This document shows positions 12,581 through 24,308 of a DNA stretch of 64,000 bases, one piece after another. A program made the translations under genes and the position numbers. How positions within the stretch are numbered: position 1 is the first letter of the stretch; the number at the start of each line of letters is the position of its first letter. The DNA is taken from assembly GCA_007922195.1 (NCBI GenBank), contig ML681996.1, positions 16,614,468 through 16,678,467 of the forward strand, given 5' to 3'. A model generated the notes under the pieces. It ran no database searches. It saw only the letters and a list, made by a program, of their open reading frames with translations, and had not been told where the DNA came from. This DNA comes from Podocnemis expansa. Taxonomy: Eukaryota; Chordata; Testudines; Podocnemididae.

Positions 12581-12810
12581 AAGTTCAAAAGGGGCAGCCG
12601 TGTTAGTCTAGTTTAGTAAAACAAACAAGGAGTCCTGTGGCACTCAAAGGCTAACAAATTCATTTATTGCATGAACTTTTGTAGGAGAAAATCCCACTTC
12701 ATCAGACGCCACCTTCAAAGCCTCTTACCAAGTGGAATATTGTCCCACAAAAGCTCATGCTTTAAATAATGTGTTAATCTTTAAGTGCCACAGGATTCCT
12801 TGTTTATTTT
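12581..12810. mobile_element. palindromic interspersed element (two arms)
   Basis: The left arm begins AAGTTCAAAAGGGGCAGCCG and contains AAGGAGTCCTGTGGCACT, a CTAACAAATTCATTTATT stretch and a CCCACTTCATCAGACG stretch. The right arm carries the same words in inverse order, ending TTTAAGTGCCACAGG and ATTCCTTGTTTATTTT. The unit is therefore a long imperfect hairpin with no coding capacity. Near-identical decamers AGATCTTCTT and AGATCATCTT flank it (12571-12580, 12811-12820), a possible target duplication. Relatives are at 27689-27815, 55465-55560 and 57057-57256. I know this as a common reptile repeat sequence but cannot assign its class with confidence. Confidence 0.6.
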
Positions 12811-14989
12811 AGATCATCTTAGAGTTTAGGAAAAAACACAAATGCACACTTTTGGTATAGCTGTTGTCCATTAGACAAACCAAGGGGAATGACTGTGATC
12901 AACAGGGAGATCACAGGGGGTGCAGAGACAATTAAGTCTTGAAGATGGAGTGGGGGAGTTCCTTCACCACTGATAGCTGCAGCTCTTCCTTTGCACCAAA
13001 GCCTACATTAGGTTTGATGTAGAAACAGAGCTGGCACCAGATATAAACAGCCTAAACAACTACATAGGGCCCTGAGCAGCTCAAGAGGGTCCCCCTTTGA
13101 CTTTTTATTATGTGGTGTCTGTGTGGGAAGCAGGGAATAGTCCTGCTTATGGCTCCCAATGCACTAGCATTGGGTCTTTGTAAAGACTAATAGTAGACTC
13201 ATGGTATAGTTTTAAAACTTAGTTGCCTGTGCTTACACCAATTAGTCTTTTAAAAGTGCTTGCATTCAACAACAGAATGTGAAAGCAATTTACCCCCTTT
13301 TGATCAATTCCAATTTACTATATGTAATCTCCAAAAATACATTTACAAAAATTAGGAGCCAAAGATAAGCTAACTTGTACCTTTTTCTTTCTTTCTAAGC
13401 ATAAACGTTTTTGTTTCTGTTCTCAACTTGTACTACATTTTAACATCTGGGCAATTATGCAAACCTGTAAATTGCATTTTTTCTGAGTTAATTGGTATAA
13501 AATTATAATGAAAAAGAATTCCAAACCTCAGTGCAAAACTAGTCGGCAAAATGAAATTGCAAACAGACTGATTAGCATGTAAAAATTTAATGAGACCATG
13601 TTTTGATGGAAAAATCTTCAAACTGAGAGAGTATATAGCAATTTCTAGCAAATATTTTGCTTAATTAATGAATTTCAATAATTGATAGTTTTACCCTAGA
13701 TTTAACTATCATTACTGAAACCATTTCTCTCCCCCCCCCATGAGACTGTTGAAAAAAAATCCCATTTCTTCATGCAGACTGGAATACTGTTGTTCTAATA
13801 AGCCACAGAAGTGATACTGGACTAGCACAACAATGCTTACATTCAGCTGAAAAATAAATAAATAAATACATACATAGCTCTGAGTGCTCTGTGGGTGTTT
13901 GCTAAGGGCCAGGCTATGTGACAGATACAAAGGCCATCACTAAGGTTGGCATATACCCATTGACATGATGGGGATGAATATGAGCTCTACAAAACCATTA
14001 GAATGGTATAAAATGACTGGGCACCGCACATTTAGGAGGTACTAGTCTCCTTTTGATTAGTTTGAAACCTTAGGGACAGTATAGTTATGATCCCTATGCT
14101 CCCCAGAGTATAGCCAATGGGACTGTGTCCTTTCCCTACACAGATGAATGCAAGAGGGAAGAAACCATCATTGTTTATCATACATGATTGAACTGATCTG
14201 AATAACAAAAAAACCTGGGTCTATAAACTTTTGTCCCAAGTGTGAAATGAGTTTAAAATGTTCAGAATAGCTGAGTTCTTTTATCTTTTCCTTCATTTTC
14301 ATATTCTGTTTACTTCTTAATTTTAACCAGGTCAAGAAATGCCAAAAATGTCATGAATGTGTTTCTCCTGGCATGTGAAGTTAATGAGAATTTTTCATCT
14401 ACAATGACTTTGATTTCCTGGTACTTCTGGCAAACAGAAGGTAGGCATGCTCAGAAATTTTTTAAAATAACCTTTTCTTGTGAGATATCCTGATCACTGG
14501 TGTAGACCAAAAAAGTCCGACTAACTTGTTCAGATAGTCCAGTCTAGTTAAGCATCCAAACTTTTGGCTCCAGCATCTCACTAACAAACCAGTGTGAAAC
14601 TGTTCATTTCAAAGAGTGCTGCCAAAAGCACGGGGCAGAAAGGAAATGTTTGAACCATGGAAGTTATATGGTTTATTCTATGTAGTGTAATTTCTTTTGT
14701 TATTTATTTATGGTAGTATTAAAAATGAAAAGAAAGCATTTATGGAAAAGTATGAGAGCTGACTTGATAGAATGCTTCAGAACCATCACAATCAATCACT
14801 TCAATGGCATAAACACATACAGCCAATTTTACTACTGTTAGAAAAATATAGAAATGTCTTGCCCATAAATCTCAGAAGTTTATCAAATTTAAAAAATCAC
14901 TGTCAGGTAGCAGTTCCAGTAAATCAAAATTCAAAGTCTTTGTCTATTGATAGAAATTCAATCAGTTTAACTAAAATAGTAAAACACAC
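12811..14989. other. unassigned interval with a short AAAT microsatellite
   Basis: An (AAAT)n run occupies about 13851-13869 and a C homopolymer lies near 13732-13739. No gene or recognisable repeat family; reading frames are at most about 76 codons. Confidence 0.45.
13851..13869. repeat. (AAAT)n microsatellite
   Basis: About four to five tandem AAAT units followed by ACATACATAC. Confidence 0.85.
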
Positions 14990-15190
14990 TACATCTGTTT
15001 AGTTAAGCCAATATAAAACTAGTGTGGATACTTTTTTTCACCCATTTACAGTAAGTTATACTGGCTTTTCTTGTGCCTTTAAATTTACCAATGAAAGCAA
15101 AATCAATATAAGCCAGGTTTAAAAAAATACTAGTGGGGCATCCATTCACACCGTTTGTTAAACCAGTACTATATTCTGTGTAGACCATAC
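14990..15190. mobile_element. possible old TIR element fragment
   Basis: The left side has GTTTAGTTAAGCCAATATA and the right side has TTGTTAAACCAGTACTATAT followed by CTGTGTAGACC. These are roughly inverse to each other and end in the TGTAGAC motif seen at the ends of the TIR elements in this window. Interior motifs are also roughly symmetrical (CCAGTATA-type words). Both boundaries are uncertain and I see no target duplication. Confidence 0.3.
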
Positions 15191-17264
15191 CAAATGGGAG
15201 ACAACACTAAGCACTTCATAGCTGCAAGGAGGAGTCATTCAAAGTAACATCTCACCTGCTTGTTCATGTAGGGAAAACATCATCCTGTATCTGAACATCT
15301 TTCAGAAAGTTTTTTGAATATAGTAAAAAATATGTATATTTACTCCAGCGCTCTTACAGTATAATAAGGCCAGTGTTTTGATAACGAGACCTTTTCATAT
15401 ATAGTTTTCCTTGTCTTCTGGTACTTCACTGCACATCATGAGAAGCCACTGTCAGTCTTCAAAAATCAGTAGGTTAGGTACTAGGGGTTTGCTTCAGAAA
15501 GTAGCAGTGTTCCCTTACTTCCTATTGAGGTCAGTGGAACAGGGGAGACATCATCTTACAGCAATGCTCAGCACCTTGTAGGTTCAGGACCTTTATTTTC
15601 AAGTTGATTGGTTTTATCCTAAGCTCTGTTTTATAGATGTGATCAAAATGTGAAGTGATATATTGTTTGTTTGTTTGCACACAGTAGCCTAAGTAATAAA
15701 CCGTAGCTTTGCAGAATCTCTTCACCCTCCAAAACGTATTTTGCTACCACCCCAATGTCTTCATTGATGTGTTGGACATCTCACTTTAAAGGATGCCTTT
15801 GCCATAAACTCTGGGTTTTCATATCCTGCTACTTACGTCAGGGATGTCCTATGCAAGTGCAAGGTACTCCATTCAGATGGATGTGAGCTCTCTCAGATAT
15901 AAAGGTACTAGGGCTACACTTGTCTACATGTGAATTTAAGTACTTTTCAGCTCACTTAAAATCCAAATGCAGACAACAAATGGATTTGTCATCCTCCTAG
16001 GCGGCCAAGGATTTACATACTCACTGATCACAGTCCTGCAATTGCACCATTGTTTTTGACCAGTGACCTTTATAACATGGATACTTCACTTATGAAGGCA
16101 TCAAGGGGTCAAAACCTAGAGCATATTTCACCATATTTAACTTTCAGAATACTCTGTGCAAGCAAATACAGCAGAATGGAAGTTGCATATTCTTAAATGG
16201 GAAGACTTTGTGACATAATGTGCCTGTCAGTAAAGTGAAGGGCATGTTATGTCACACCACATTGCATGATGCCTTTTGGATATGAAATATCATTTCCAGC
16301 TGTGGTTATCTTCCACTTCACTGATCTGAAAGTTACATGTCAGAGAATGAGGCAACTCTTATTGCCTTTGATTGGAAACTGATCTCTAGTCAACAGAAAG
16401 TAAGACATGACAGATGCTCCAACCCCTGCATTCAAGATATTTGGCATTAATGTGATATGTGACAATCTGCCTTATATATGTAATCAAACTTATCTTTCTC
16501 ACTGGATGAGCTATTATGGAGTTACATTTCAAATTATCCATTGGGATTTGATGAGTTTTAGTAACAAATTTATCTTTCAGAAAAGATTACTTCAATTAGC
16601 CAATCTGGAAAAAGTTTCTAGGAGTGGAGAAAAAAAGAGGTTCTGCTCACAACTTGGGACTGAGACTTGTTGCGTTTATTGAGGGAAACAAAGGAGTGAT
16701 CTGTGCTTCTCCTCTGTCCTGGGGTAATCCAATCCATAGGAAGGCTATGTAAAGTGCTAAACGGTGCAATTCAGGCCATTATCTTTAGCCTGTGTATATG
16801 GTAAATAGAAATCTAGGAAGGTGGAAAGTCTGTTCTAAAAAAAGCACATGCAACAGGATTAAAGAAGGGAAACAAGGCTAAATCCTCAGGGTTTGAGATG
16901 TTTCATGTCAATTCTCTGAAGAGTCACTGAAAAGAACAAAATTGTGTCACTGAAGAAGTGGTTGCTGCACTTCGAACTATATGACATTTTTAAAAAATAT
17001 TACAGTGCTTTAGTTACAGGGAGTTGCAATAGATTATCCTGAAGGTCACAATGATTGATTGCGGTTCAAGGCTCACATTCAGGGAAACAGGGGGCAATTT
17101 CCTGGCTAGCCATAGAAGGAATAATTCATTTTTGTGGCTGTTTCTCTATGTCCAGCAGGAGTGATGAATCCAGGCAGTCCCATAAGCCAGGGATAAATCT
17201 GGTAACATGAAGTCAGAATCTTTTAGTGAATTAAAATATAGTAGTGACTGATAAGCATCAAGCA
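15191..17264. other. unassigned interval
   Basis: No gene recognised. The 91-codon frame at 16407-16682 on the plus strand has no domain or codon pattern that sets it apart from chance. Confidence 0.45.
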
Positions 17265-18443
17265 CAGATCCTGAGGGGTGAGTCCAGGGCCAGTGTTATT
17301 CAACATCTTCATTAATGACATGCCTTCACATTCAGGAAGTTTGTGAGTGACAGTGACCTGAGGGAAGTGCTAGATACGCTGGACAACAGAGATAGGACTC
17401 AGAGTGAGCTAGATAAATTGGAGGATTGGACCAAAAGAAATATAATGAAGTTCAATAAGAATTAGAGCAGAATCCTGCACTTAGAATGGAAGAATCCCAG
17501 GCACTGCTATAGGCTGAGGACTGATGGGCTAAACAGCAGTTCTGTAGAAAATGACCTGGGAGTTACAGTGGACTAAGTGCTGGATATGAGTTAACAGCGT
17601 GCCCTTGTTGCCAAGAAGGCTAACAGCATATTATGCTGCATTCGTAGAAGATCGAAGGATGTAATTATTCTCCTCTATAATGCACTGGTGAGGTCACATC
17701 TGGAGCACTGTGTCCAGTTTAGCCACACTACCACTGCTACAGAAAGGATGGGGGCAAATTGGAGAGTCCAATGGAAGGCAACAAAATGATTAGGGGTCTG
17801 GGGCACATGACTTACAAGGAGAGTCTGAGGGAACTGGACTTATTGGCTATGTCTACACATACCTCGTTATTTCAGAATAAGGATTTCAAAATGAGTTATT
17901 TAGAAATAAAGTCCTTATTTCAAAATAAGTTAATTCAAATTAACAAAATGTTAATTTAAGGGAAAGCCTGCTATTGAAACGGCTGTTATTTCAAAGTGGT
18001 TATTTCGAAATAAAGCCGTTTGGACATGTTGTTTCGAAACAGTTGTTTTGAAACAATGGTGTTGTTTCAAAACAACATGTCCATTTTGAAACACTTGGGT
18101 TTAACCTGTTTTGAAACAGCAAGTCTTATTTCAAAAGGACGGGATCTGTCCTTTCAAAATAAGAAAACGTCATGTGGACCAAATATCTTTTATTTTGAAA
18201 TAACCAGTGTTATTTCAAAATAAAAGTGCTGTGTAGACATACCCATTTAGTCTGCAGAAGAAAATTGTGAGGGAGAATCTCATAGCAGTCTTCAACTACA
18301 TGAAGAGGGGTTCCAAAGAGAATTGAGTTAAGCTGATCTCTGTGGTGGCCAAGGAGAGAACAAGGTCTTAAGTTGCAGTGGGAAAGGTGTAAGTTGCCTA
18401 CTTGGAACTAGGAGGATGGTGATGCCCTGGCATGGATTACTTA
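17265..18443 (+). mobile_element. old CR1 LINE 3' fragment split by a TIR element
   Basis: The copy begins in the RT region (GGGGTGAGTCCAGGGCC, then an ATCTTCATTAATGACAT stretch). It passes a degenerate FADD box (read near 17340-17360 as VSDS) and the CR1 C-terminal region, to a Leu-rich segment at 17825. It resumes after the insertion at 18245 with TTTAGTCTGCAGAAG and continues to the insertion of copy 5 at 18444. A few bases past 18848 may still belong to it. Many stops; non-functional. Confidence 0.75.
17845..18244. mobile_element. AT-rich TIR/MITE-like element, copy 4
   Basis: A 400-bp unit from GGCTATGTCTACACAT to CTGTGTAGACATACCC. The triplet ATT lies on both sides (17842-17844 and 18245-18247), and removing the insert restores the normal CR1 order, so the borders are well fixed. 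The interior is built from TTATTTCAAAATAA, TTGTTTCGAAACA and related palindromic words. No reading frame of interest; non-autonomous. Confidence 0.8.
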
Positions 18444-18848
18444 GGCTATGTCCACACATACATTATTATTTCAAAATAAGTTATTTCAAAATGAGTTATT
18501 TTGAAATAAAGTCCTTATTTCAAAATAAGTTAATTCAAATAAAGAAAATGTTAATTCGAATTAAGGGAAAGCCTGCTATCGAAACGGCTGTTATTTCAAA
18601 ACAGTTATTTCGAAATACGGCCGTTTGGAGATGTTGTTTTGAAACAGTTGTTTCGAAACAATCGTGTTGTTTCAAAACAACATGTCTGAATGCCATTGTT
18701 TCAAAACAACTGTTTTGAAACAACAGCTATTTCGCTTTCCTGCTAGTTTTAACAGTTTCGAAATAATGGTACATCGTGTGGACATGAGAAGTTTTATTTC
18801 GAAACAACAGCTGTTGTTTTGAAATAAAACTCACGTCTGAACACAGCC
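18444..18848. mobile_element. AT-rich TIR/MITE-like element, copy 5
   Basis: Starts GGCTATGTCCACACATAC and ends GTCTGAACACAGCC, a decayed right terminus. Its 405-bp body is close to copies 3 and 4, including AAGGGAAAGCCTGCT and the CGTGTGGACATGAGAAG segment. It lies only 200 bp from copy 4 inside the same CR1 fragment. The flanking triplets (TTA and GAT) do not match, so no target duplication is supported here. Confidence 0.75.
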
Positions 18849-20454
18849 GATAAGTTGCTAGTAGGTGGTGTTGCCATTAATTAGCCATGACCAAAAGTTA
18901 ATGCTGTGTATAAGCAAAACCGAGCTGGTACTGACCAAGGCCATACGTTGCTCCCACCAAGTCGCAGACATAACTTGCATGGATACCCAATGTCTATCCA
19001 GGGACAGTGAGAGATCACTATGGCTTAAAATGCAGAGGTTCAAGATCCTGGTAGTGCATAGATGTGATAGAAGGCTGTTCTTTTCTAACTTCTCCATTAT
19101 CTTGCACGCACACACGTGCATACATGCACACAAAAGAAGGAAGTTGACATCAGAATATAGTTAGCAGGATCTTTTGAAAGTTCTTTGAGAATAAGTTAAC
19201 CATTGCCTATGCTTTGGGGTAGATGTCAGCTTTTCCTCTTCTGAGGTGGAATTGACCTGATGTTTTCAACAATCCTCTTGACAGAAGTCCGAACTGCTCC
19301 TAAGAATCTTTGTCCAGTCATGAAAATGGCAAAGGGATATAAAATAGAAGGTGTTCCTTTTATTTATTTTTTCATTCATTCATTGGGCGGATGTGGTATT
19401 TGATTACTCTGCTGTTTTATTTATCTGTGTGTGTGTCTATATAAGCCGTGCAAAAAGGTAGATAAAAGTGATTAGTGATTTCATTTTCAACTAATTGTAG
19501 TTCTACCTAAGGATCAGTCCTGTTCCAGTGCCATGTTCTCATTTCTTGGGAGTATTCAGATGATATTCAGCTGTTTATCTTTTTGTCTCACGTTGCTCTT
19601 CTGATATCAGTTGATTTTTCTGGATTTACACCAAATTAAGGAAAGCTTTTGAGTAAAATGTCCTTTCTCTGGCACCATCTTACTTTAGTATAATTTCTTT
19701 TCCAAATTGATATTAAGTAGTAGATAATTGGCTAGGTATAAATAAACTAAAGATATCCATTTATGATGTACTATAATTTTCATGATGTAAAAGGTACTTT
19801 AAAATGCATGGCATATGAAATGTCTTTTTTCTGGCAAGTTTCTTTTTTCAATATATAAGATGGATCTGATGGTTTATTTGCTAGTAGTATTTTAATTTTA
19901 AGAGGCAGTATTAGGTTTTAGATTTCCTTTTCTTGAATTCACATCAAGGAATAATTTTTAAAATAATTGGTAATATTATATTAATTAAGTTGGAAAAAGG
20001 AAGCTATATTTGAATCGGTAGGTCATATTAGCTTCTCTTCAGTTAAAACTATTTGCTGATTTGTGATTGCATTTTCAAGTACGTTAGAATATCTTATTAT
20101 TTTATTAAGTCTAAGATTTTAGAAATTAGTACAGATTTCATAGAAATGACATGTTCTTAGCATTTAAAACATCATCTTAATTTATCTTTATTAAAAAAGA
20201 GGACCCTTATTTCATAGAAAAAGCAGGTTTTAACATGAATATTTAATAATCACATAGCTCCATGTGTATGTGTGGACAGAGATGTATCTACAGTCACATA
20301 CAGCCATTACAATGTAGCTAATTACATTTATAACAGGGACTTATTGAGAATTAATTTCAACAAAATCAAAATTTAATAGATATTTAGAGCTAAATTGTAT
20401 ATCATATGCACAGTATGCACCAACCCATTTTTCCCTACTTATTGCAATAAGGAA
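18849..20454. other. unassigned AT-rich interval
   Basis: Contains a mixed CA/CG-rich patch at about 19104-19130, an ATTC repeat near 19372-19385 and a short TG run near 19423-19436. Overlapping frames of about 90-99 codons at 18858-19164 occur on both strands and look like chance. No gene recognised. Confidence 0.45.
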
Positions 20455-21664
20455 AATAGAATCATAGAAATGGGAAGGAACCATGCAAAGTCATTGAGTC
20501 CAGTCCCTTGCACTCATCACAGGACCAAATACCCTCTTAAACCATCCCTGACAGGTGCTTGTCTAACCTGCTCTTAAACACTTCTAATGATGGAGATTCC
20601 ACAACCTGCTTAGGCTATTTATTCCAGTAGTTAATCATCCTGAGAGGAAGGAATTTTTTTTCCTAACATTCAACCTAAACCTCCCTCATTGTAATTCAAG
20701 TCCATTACTTCATGTCCTATCATCAGCAGTTAAGGAGAACAATTTGTCTCCCTAGTCTAACCACCAGGGGTTTGAACCCAGGACCTTCTGTAGGTAAAGC
20801 AGATTTGCTAGCCACCACACTATTTCCATTTTCCAATCTTTGTATGACTGAATGTTTAGATGATTAAAAATCTCCTGGTTAAGCCAAGATGTCCTGTTGC
20901 CATACTTCCTATCCTTTCTATGTATTGGAACTGTTTGCTCTTGTTCCCTTAATACTGTCTCTTTGAAAAGCTGCTAATTGTCTTCTGTTGTTTTTCCTCT
21001 TACAAGTTTCCCATGGAATCTTGCCTACTAGCTTCCTAAGTGTGCTAAAGTCTGTCTTCTTGAAATCCATTGTTTTTGTTTTGGTGTTCTCTCTCCTACA
21101 TTCTGAAGTAACATGAACTCTAGCATTTCATGATCACTTTCACCTAAGTTACTTTCCACTTCCAAATTCTCAACCAGTTCCTCTCCATTTGTCAAAATCA
21201 AGTTGAGAATGGCCTCTTCCCTTGTAGATTTTTTCCCCTTTTTGAAATAAAAAATTGTCTCCAATACATTCCAAGAACTTGTTGAATAACCTGTGCCTTG
21301 CAGTGTTGTTTTCCCAACAGATGTCTGAGTAGTTGAAGTCCCCCATCACCACCAAGTCCTGTGCTTTAGATGATTTTGTTAATTTTTGAAGAAAAACCTC
21401 ATCCACCTCCTTTTCCTGGTTAGGCAGCCTGTAGTAGATCTCTACCATAACATCACCCTTGTTTTTTACTCCTTTTATTTTTATCCAGAGACTTTCAGTA
21501 TGTCTGTCTCCTATTTCCATCCCCACTTCAGTCTAAGTATACATGTTTTTAATATATAAGACACCACCACCTTCCTTTTTCCCCTGCTTTTCCTTCCTAA
21601 GCAAGCTGTTCTCTGCTGTATTAATATTGCAGTCACATGAATTATCCCACCAGGTCTCTATTTA
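20455..21664 (-). mobile_element. CR1 LINE fragments: endonuclease region and 3' end
   Basis: On the minus strand, 21526 to about 21028 encodes part of the CR1 ORF2 APE-type endonuclease. Readable are the CYRLPNQ-like strand (as [13 protein letters not shown]), [14 protein letters not shown] containing the catalytic GDFN, and later [11 protein letters not shown] with the terminal SDH motif, the last part in another frame. The linker follows to about 20836, then a tRNA-like insert, then CR1 3' UTR from about 20755 to 20455 (the tail is seen as AGAATCATAGAAATGG on the plus strand). The RT core is absent. This is either an internally deleted copy or two adjacent copies. It is broken by frameshifts. 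Confidence 0.75.
20756..20830 (-). mobile_element. tRNA-derived SINE head fragment
   Basis: On the minus strand there is a tRNA-like block: TGGCTAGCAAATCTGC (an A-box-like position), an anticodon-like stem TCTGC/ACAGA around a seven-base loop, then AAGGTCCTGGGTTCAAACCC with a good polymerase III B box (GGTTCAAAC). The loop would place TAC in the anticodon position, Val-like. It sits inside CR1 sequence. It closely resembles the insert at 46413-46512, supporting a common SINE family. Confidence 0.5.
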
Positions 21665-21785
21665 CCTCAGACCATTTCACCAGTTTCTCCAAATCATTCT
21701 CAATTGTGAGCCTATCCCCCAAAGCACTTGCAGCTCCTCCCAGCTTGGTATCGTCAGCAAACTTCTGGAACTAATTTGATGCCTC
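21665..21785 (-). mobile_element. CR1 LINE RT fragment (separate copy)
   Basis: The minus strand reads TTTGCTGACGATACCAAGCT (the FADDTKL reverse-transcriptase box) followed by GGGAGGAGCTGCAAG and the downstream CR1 text. On the minus strand it lies before the endonuclease fragment, the reverse of the normal order, so it must be a different CR1 insertion abutting the first at about 21664. Confidence 0.6.
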
Positions 21786-24011
21786 TTTAAGATGTAGCCT
21801 TTTCTTCCTCCTTCACCCTCACATCGACTGTCCATTAAAATGCTACTGTACATATTTGCACAGTATTTTTCTTTGATTCAGGTAATAGAGATACTTATTT
21901 CAGTTTCCAGGGATCCCTATTTCAAATTTAAAGAGGGGTGGGTTTTCACAGGTTAAAATAGCATTCAGCAGATTCAATAAGCTAATTTCATAATGTTAAT
22001 AGTAAATAATAATACTTTTTCTCCCATAGCACTGTGAATGTCACTTACTATTTCTGTGTACAGCCCCCAGCACAATGGGTCTTTGATCTCAGTTTGTACC
22101 CAGAGATTCTACCATAATACAAATAATAACAATAACAGTAGTGATTGCATATTGTTGCTTGGATTATGGTGTACTGCAAAGATACTCAATATGCTCAGAT
22201 TAACTGACTAGAAGCCTTCTAAATTGCTACATGAGCACTAGATTTTTGAAATATTCTATATTAATGAATTCACAAGCATGTCAATATATTCCAGCAAGTA
22301 TATTATACATGACATGGGCCAAATTCTTAAGCTTAGTTATGACCCCCTTGTGCTATTGGGGTAACATAAAGGAAACATAAGTCAGTCTCTAATGCTTAGC
22401 AGAGAATTTCCATTTGTGTAGAGGAATTACTTTTTTGGACCAACTGTGCTACTGCCAGACCATGAACTTCTGCTCTCCTCTTCATAGTATAATGAACACC
22501 CTCAGAGAGGTGTTGGGAGAGAAGGTAAATCCCCTTTTTCTTACACCAGCACTACACTGGTGGGAGGAGGAGGCTTTATGGTTACTTTTTAAAAAAGCTG
22601 TATTGGTTTAATTTTTTAACGCTGGCTTAACTAAAAAGTGTCAGTTCAAAAATAGCTCCTAAATTCTGAAGGCTCATCCTAGATCCAGTGCCACTTATAG
22701 CTGCTGAAATCTTGCTCTAAATTACTCCGCTGGTATAACATCCTTCACTGAATTTACCCATAGCAGGAAGTCAAAGTAGGGGCAAGTCTGAGTTCGCTCT
22801 TCAGATTCTGGAAGCCTTGTACAGTAATCAGATTGGGAGTCTTTTTAATGTGCCTACCATAAAAAAAATGAAACCATTACACCTCTAAAAAAATTAGAAC
22901 TCTCACTGTATGGCACTTTTTAAAATGCACTTCAAATCCATAAATCAAATAAGTATCCAAATAGACAAGTATGAGTTGACATTTGGCAAATTAAAAAGTC
23001 AGATAATAATGTTAGACAAAATAAAATCCAATCTGCCATAAGTAGCTACATAAATTGTACATACATTATCTTGGATGCCCTTGCTCCCTTCATGCCATGA
23101 GTTGCAGTTGAGTGGGATTATTCATAGAAATTGATCCAATAAAAGATCACCTCTCTTGTTTCTCAGTGTTATCTATACTCATGATTGGTAGACCTTCATC
23201 TCTTATACTCTCTTGAAACAGACCGGGTGAATATCAAAAAAAAGGAAGTTAAAGGACAATGCAAAAGGTGAGTAACAGTCCTGCTTCTGGTCCCTTAAAA
23301 GCAAAGTGTTTTATTGTTTTGAAGCTGTTTAATATACAACAGTGTTCTGGGTATTTAAATACTTGAAATAATACCTTAATTTTTTGGAAGCTTTGAAGTG
23401 ATCTTACAGCATGTTTTGCAGCTCTAATAAAGTCTGACACTAATTGAAGACATTTTTTCCAACTTTAATTTCAAGGCAGTTGTAATTCAAGGATGGATTT
23501 AATTAAGAGCAACTATTTTAGTAGGTGCCAGTCCATCTGGCATATTAGTGTGATGCTGTCACCATCCACTCTCAGAGTGCAGCTATGCACTCTGTGGAAT
23601 GAAATTCTAAAAGTGAAACTGATGCTAATTTTTAAACAAAATTAATGCTTATGAATATGGCCAAATTGATAATCTAGAGACATCAAGTTAGGTCCTCACC
23701 TACTTGAAATCAACTTTGCTCCTTTGAAACTAATGGAAATATGCTGATTTATACCAGATCAAGATCCAGTCATTAAGTACAATTGCAGTGCTGCTCTCCC
23801 CGCTACTCTATTAATGTGCCCCAAATTTGTCTCAGAGAACCACCACAATGGGTGAAATCTCATTCAATCTCCATTAAAGCCATCTGAGACTGCCAAAAAG
23901 TAACTGATTCTGAATTTGCTGCTCTGCTTTTTTATTTTTTTTCCCAATTGATTGACTGACATTTGTGCATCAGGAATTGGATTTAAGTTACTAATTTCAT
24001 GTAGATGTTCA
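21786..24011. other. unassigned AT-rich interval
   Basis: No gene recognised. Phrases such as GGGCCAAATTCTTAAGC near 22317 resemble decayed ends of a palindromic reptile repeat, but I cannot define borders. Reading frames are short. Confidence 0.4.
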
Positions 24012-24305
24012 GGCTATGTTTGCACTGCCGGCGAAATTAGGTGGCAGCGATAGGAGATGTGCGAGCTACAGAGAGAACTCTAGAGTATCTCCCATTGACT
24101 TCCTAACTTTTACTTACCTTGGCAATCTCTCTATGATGAACCAATGGGAAATGTCCTCCTGGTGATGCAGCATTACTCTTTTTAGCAGGAATGGATTAAC
24201 AATGCCAACTTCAGATCAACTGAGTGTGTCTCCACTGCCACTTAATCAATCCCAAATAATCAATCTGAAGGTGCTGACAGTGCTGCTGTCAGTGAAGACA
24301 TAGGC
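24012..24305. mobile_element. TIR element with TCA target duplication
   Basis: Begins GGCTATGTTTGCACTGC and ends GTCAGTGAAGACATAGGC, an inverted pair related to the termini of the AT-rich family. The triplet TCA lies directly outside both ends (24009-24011 and 24306-24308). The 294-bp body is not the TTATTTCGAAATAA type, so this is a second subfamily sharing termini. No coding capacity. Confidence 0.65.
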
Positions 24306-24308
24306 TCA

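Noticed and set aside
20756..20830. Functional tRNA gene
   Set aside because: Only part of the cloverleaf can be drawn; there is no acceptor stem pairing, and it sits in CR1 sequence like the SINE insert at 46413.
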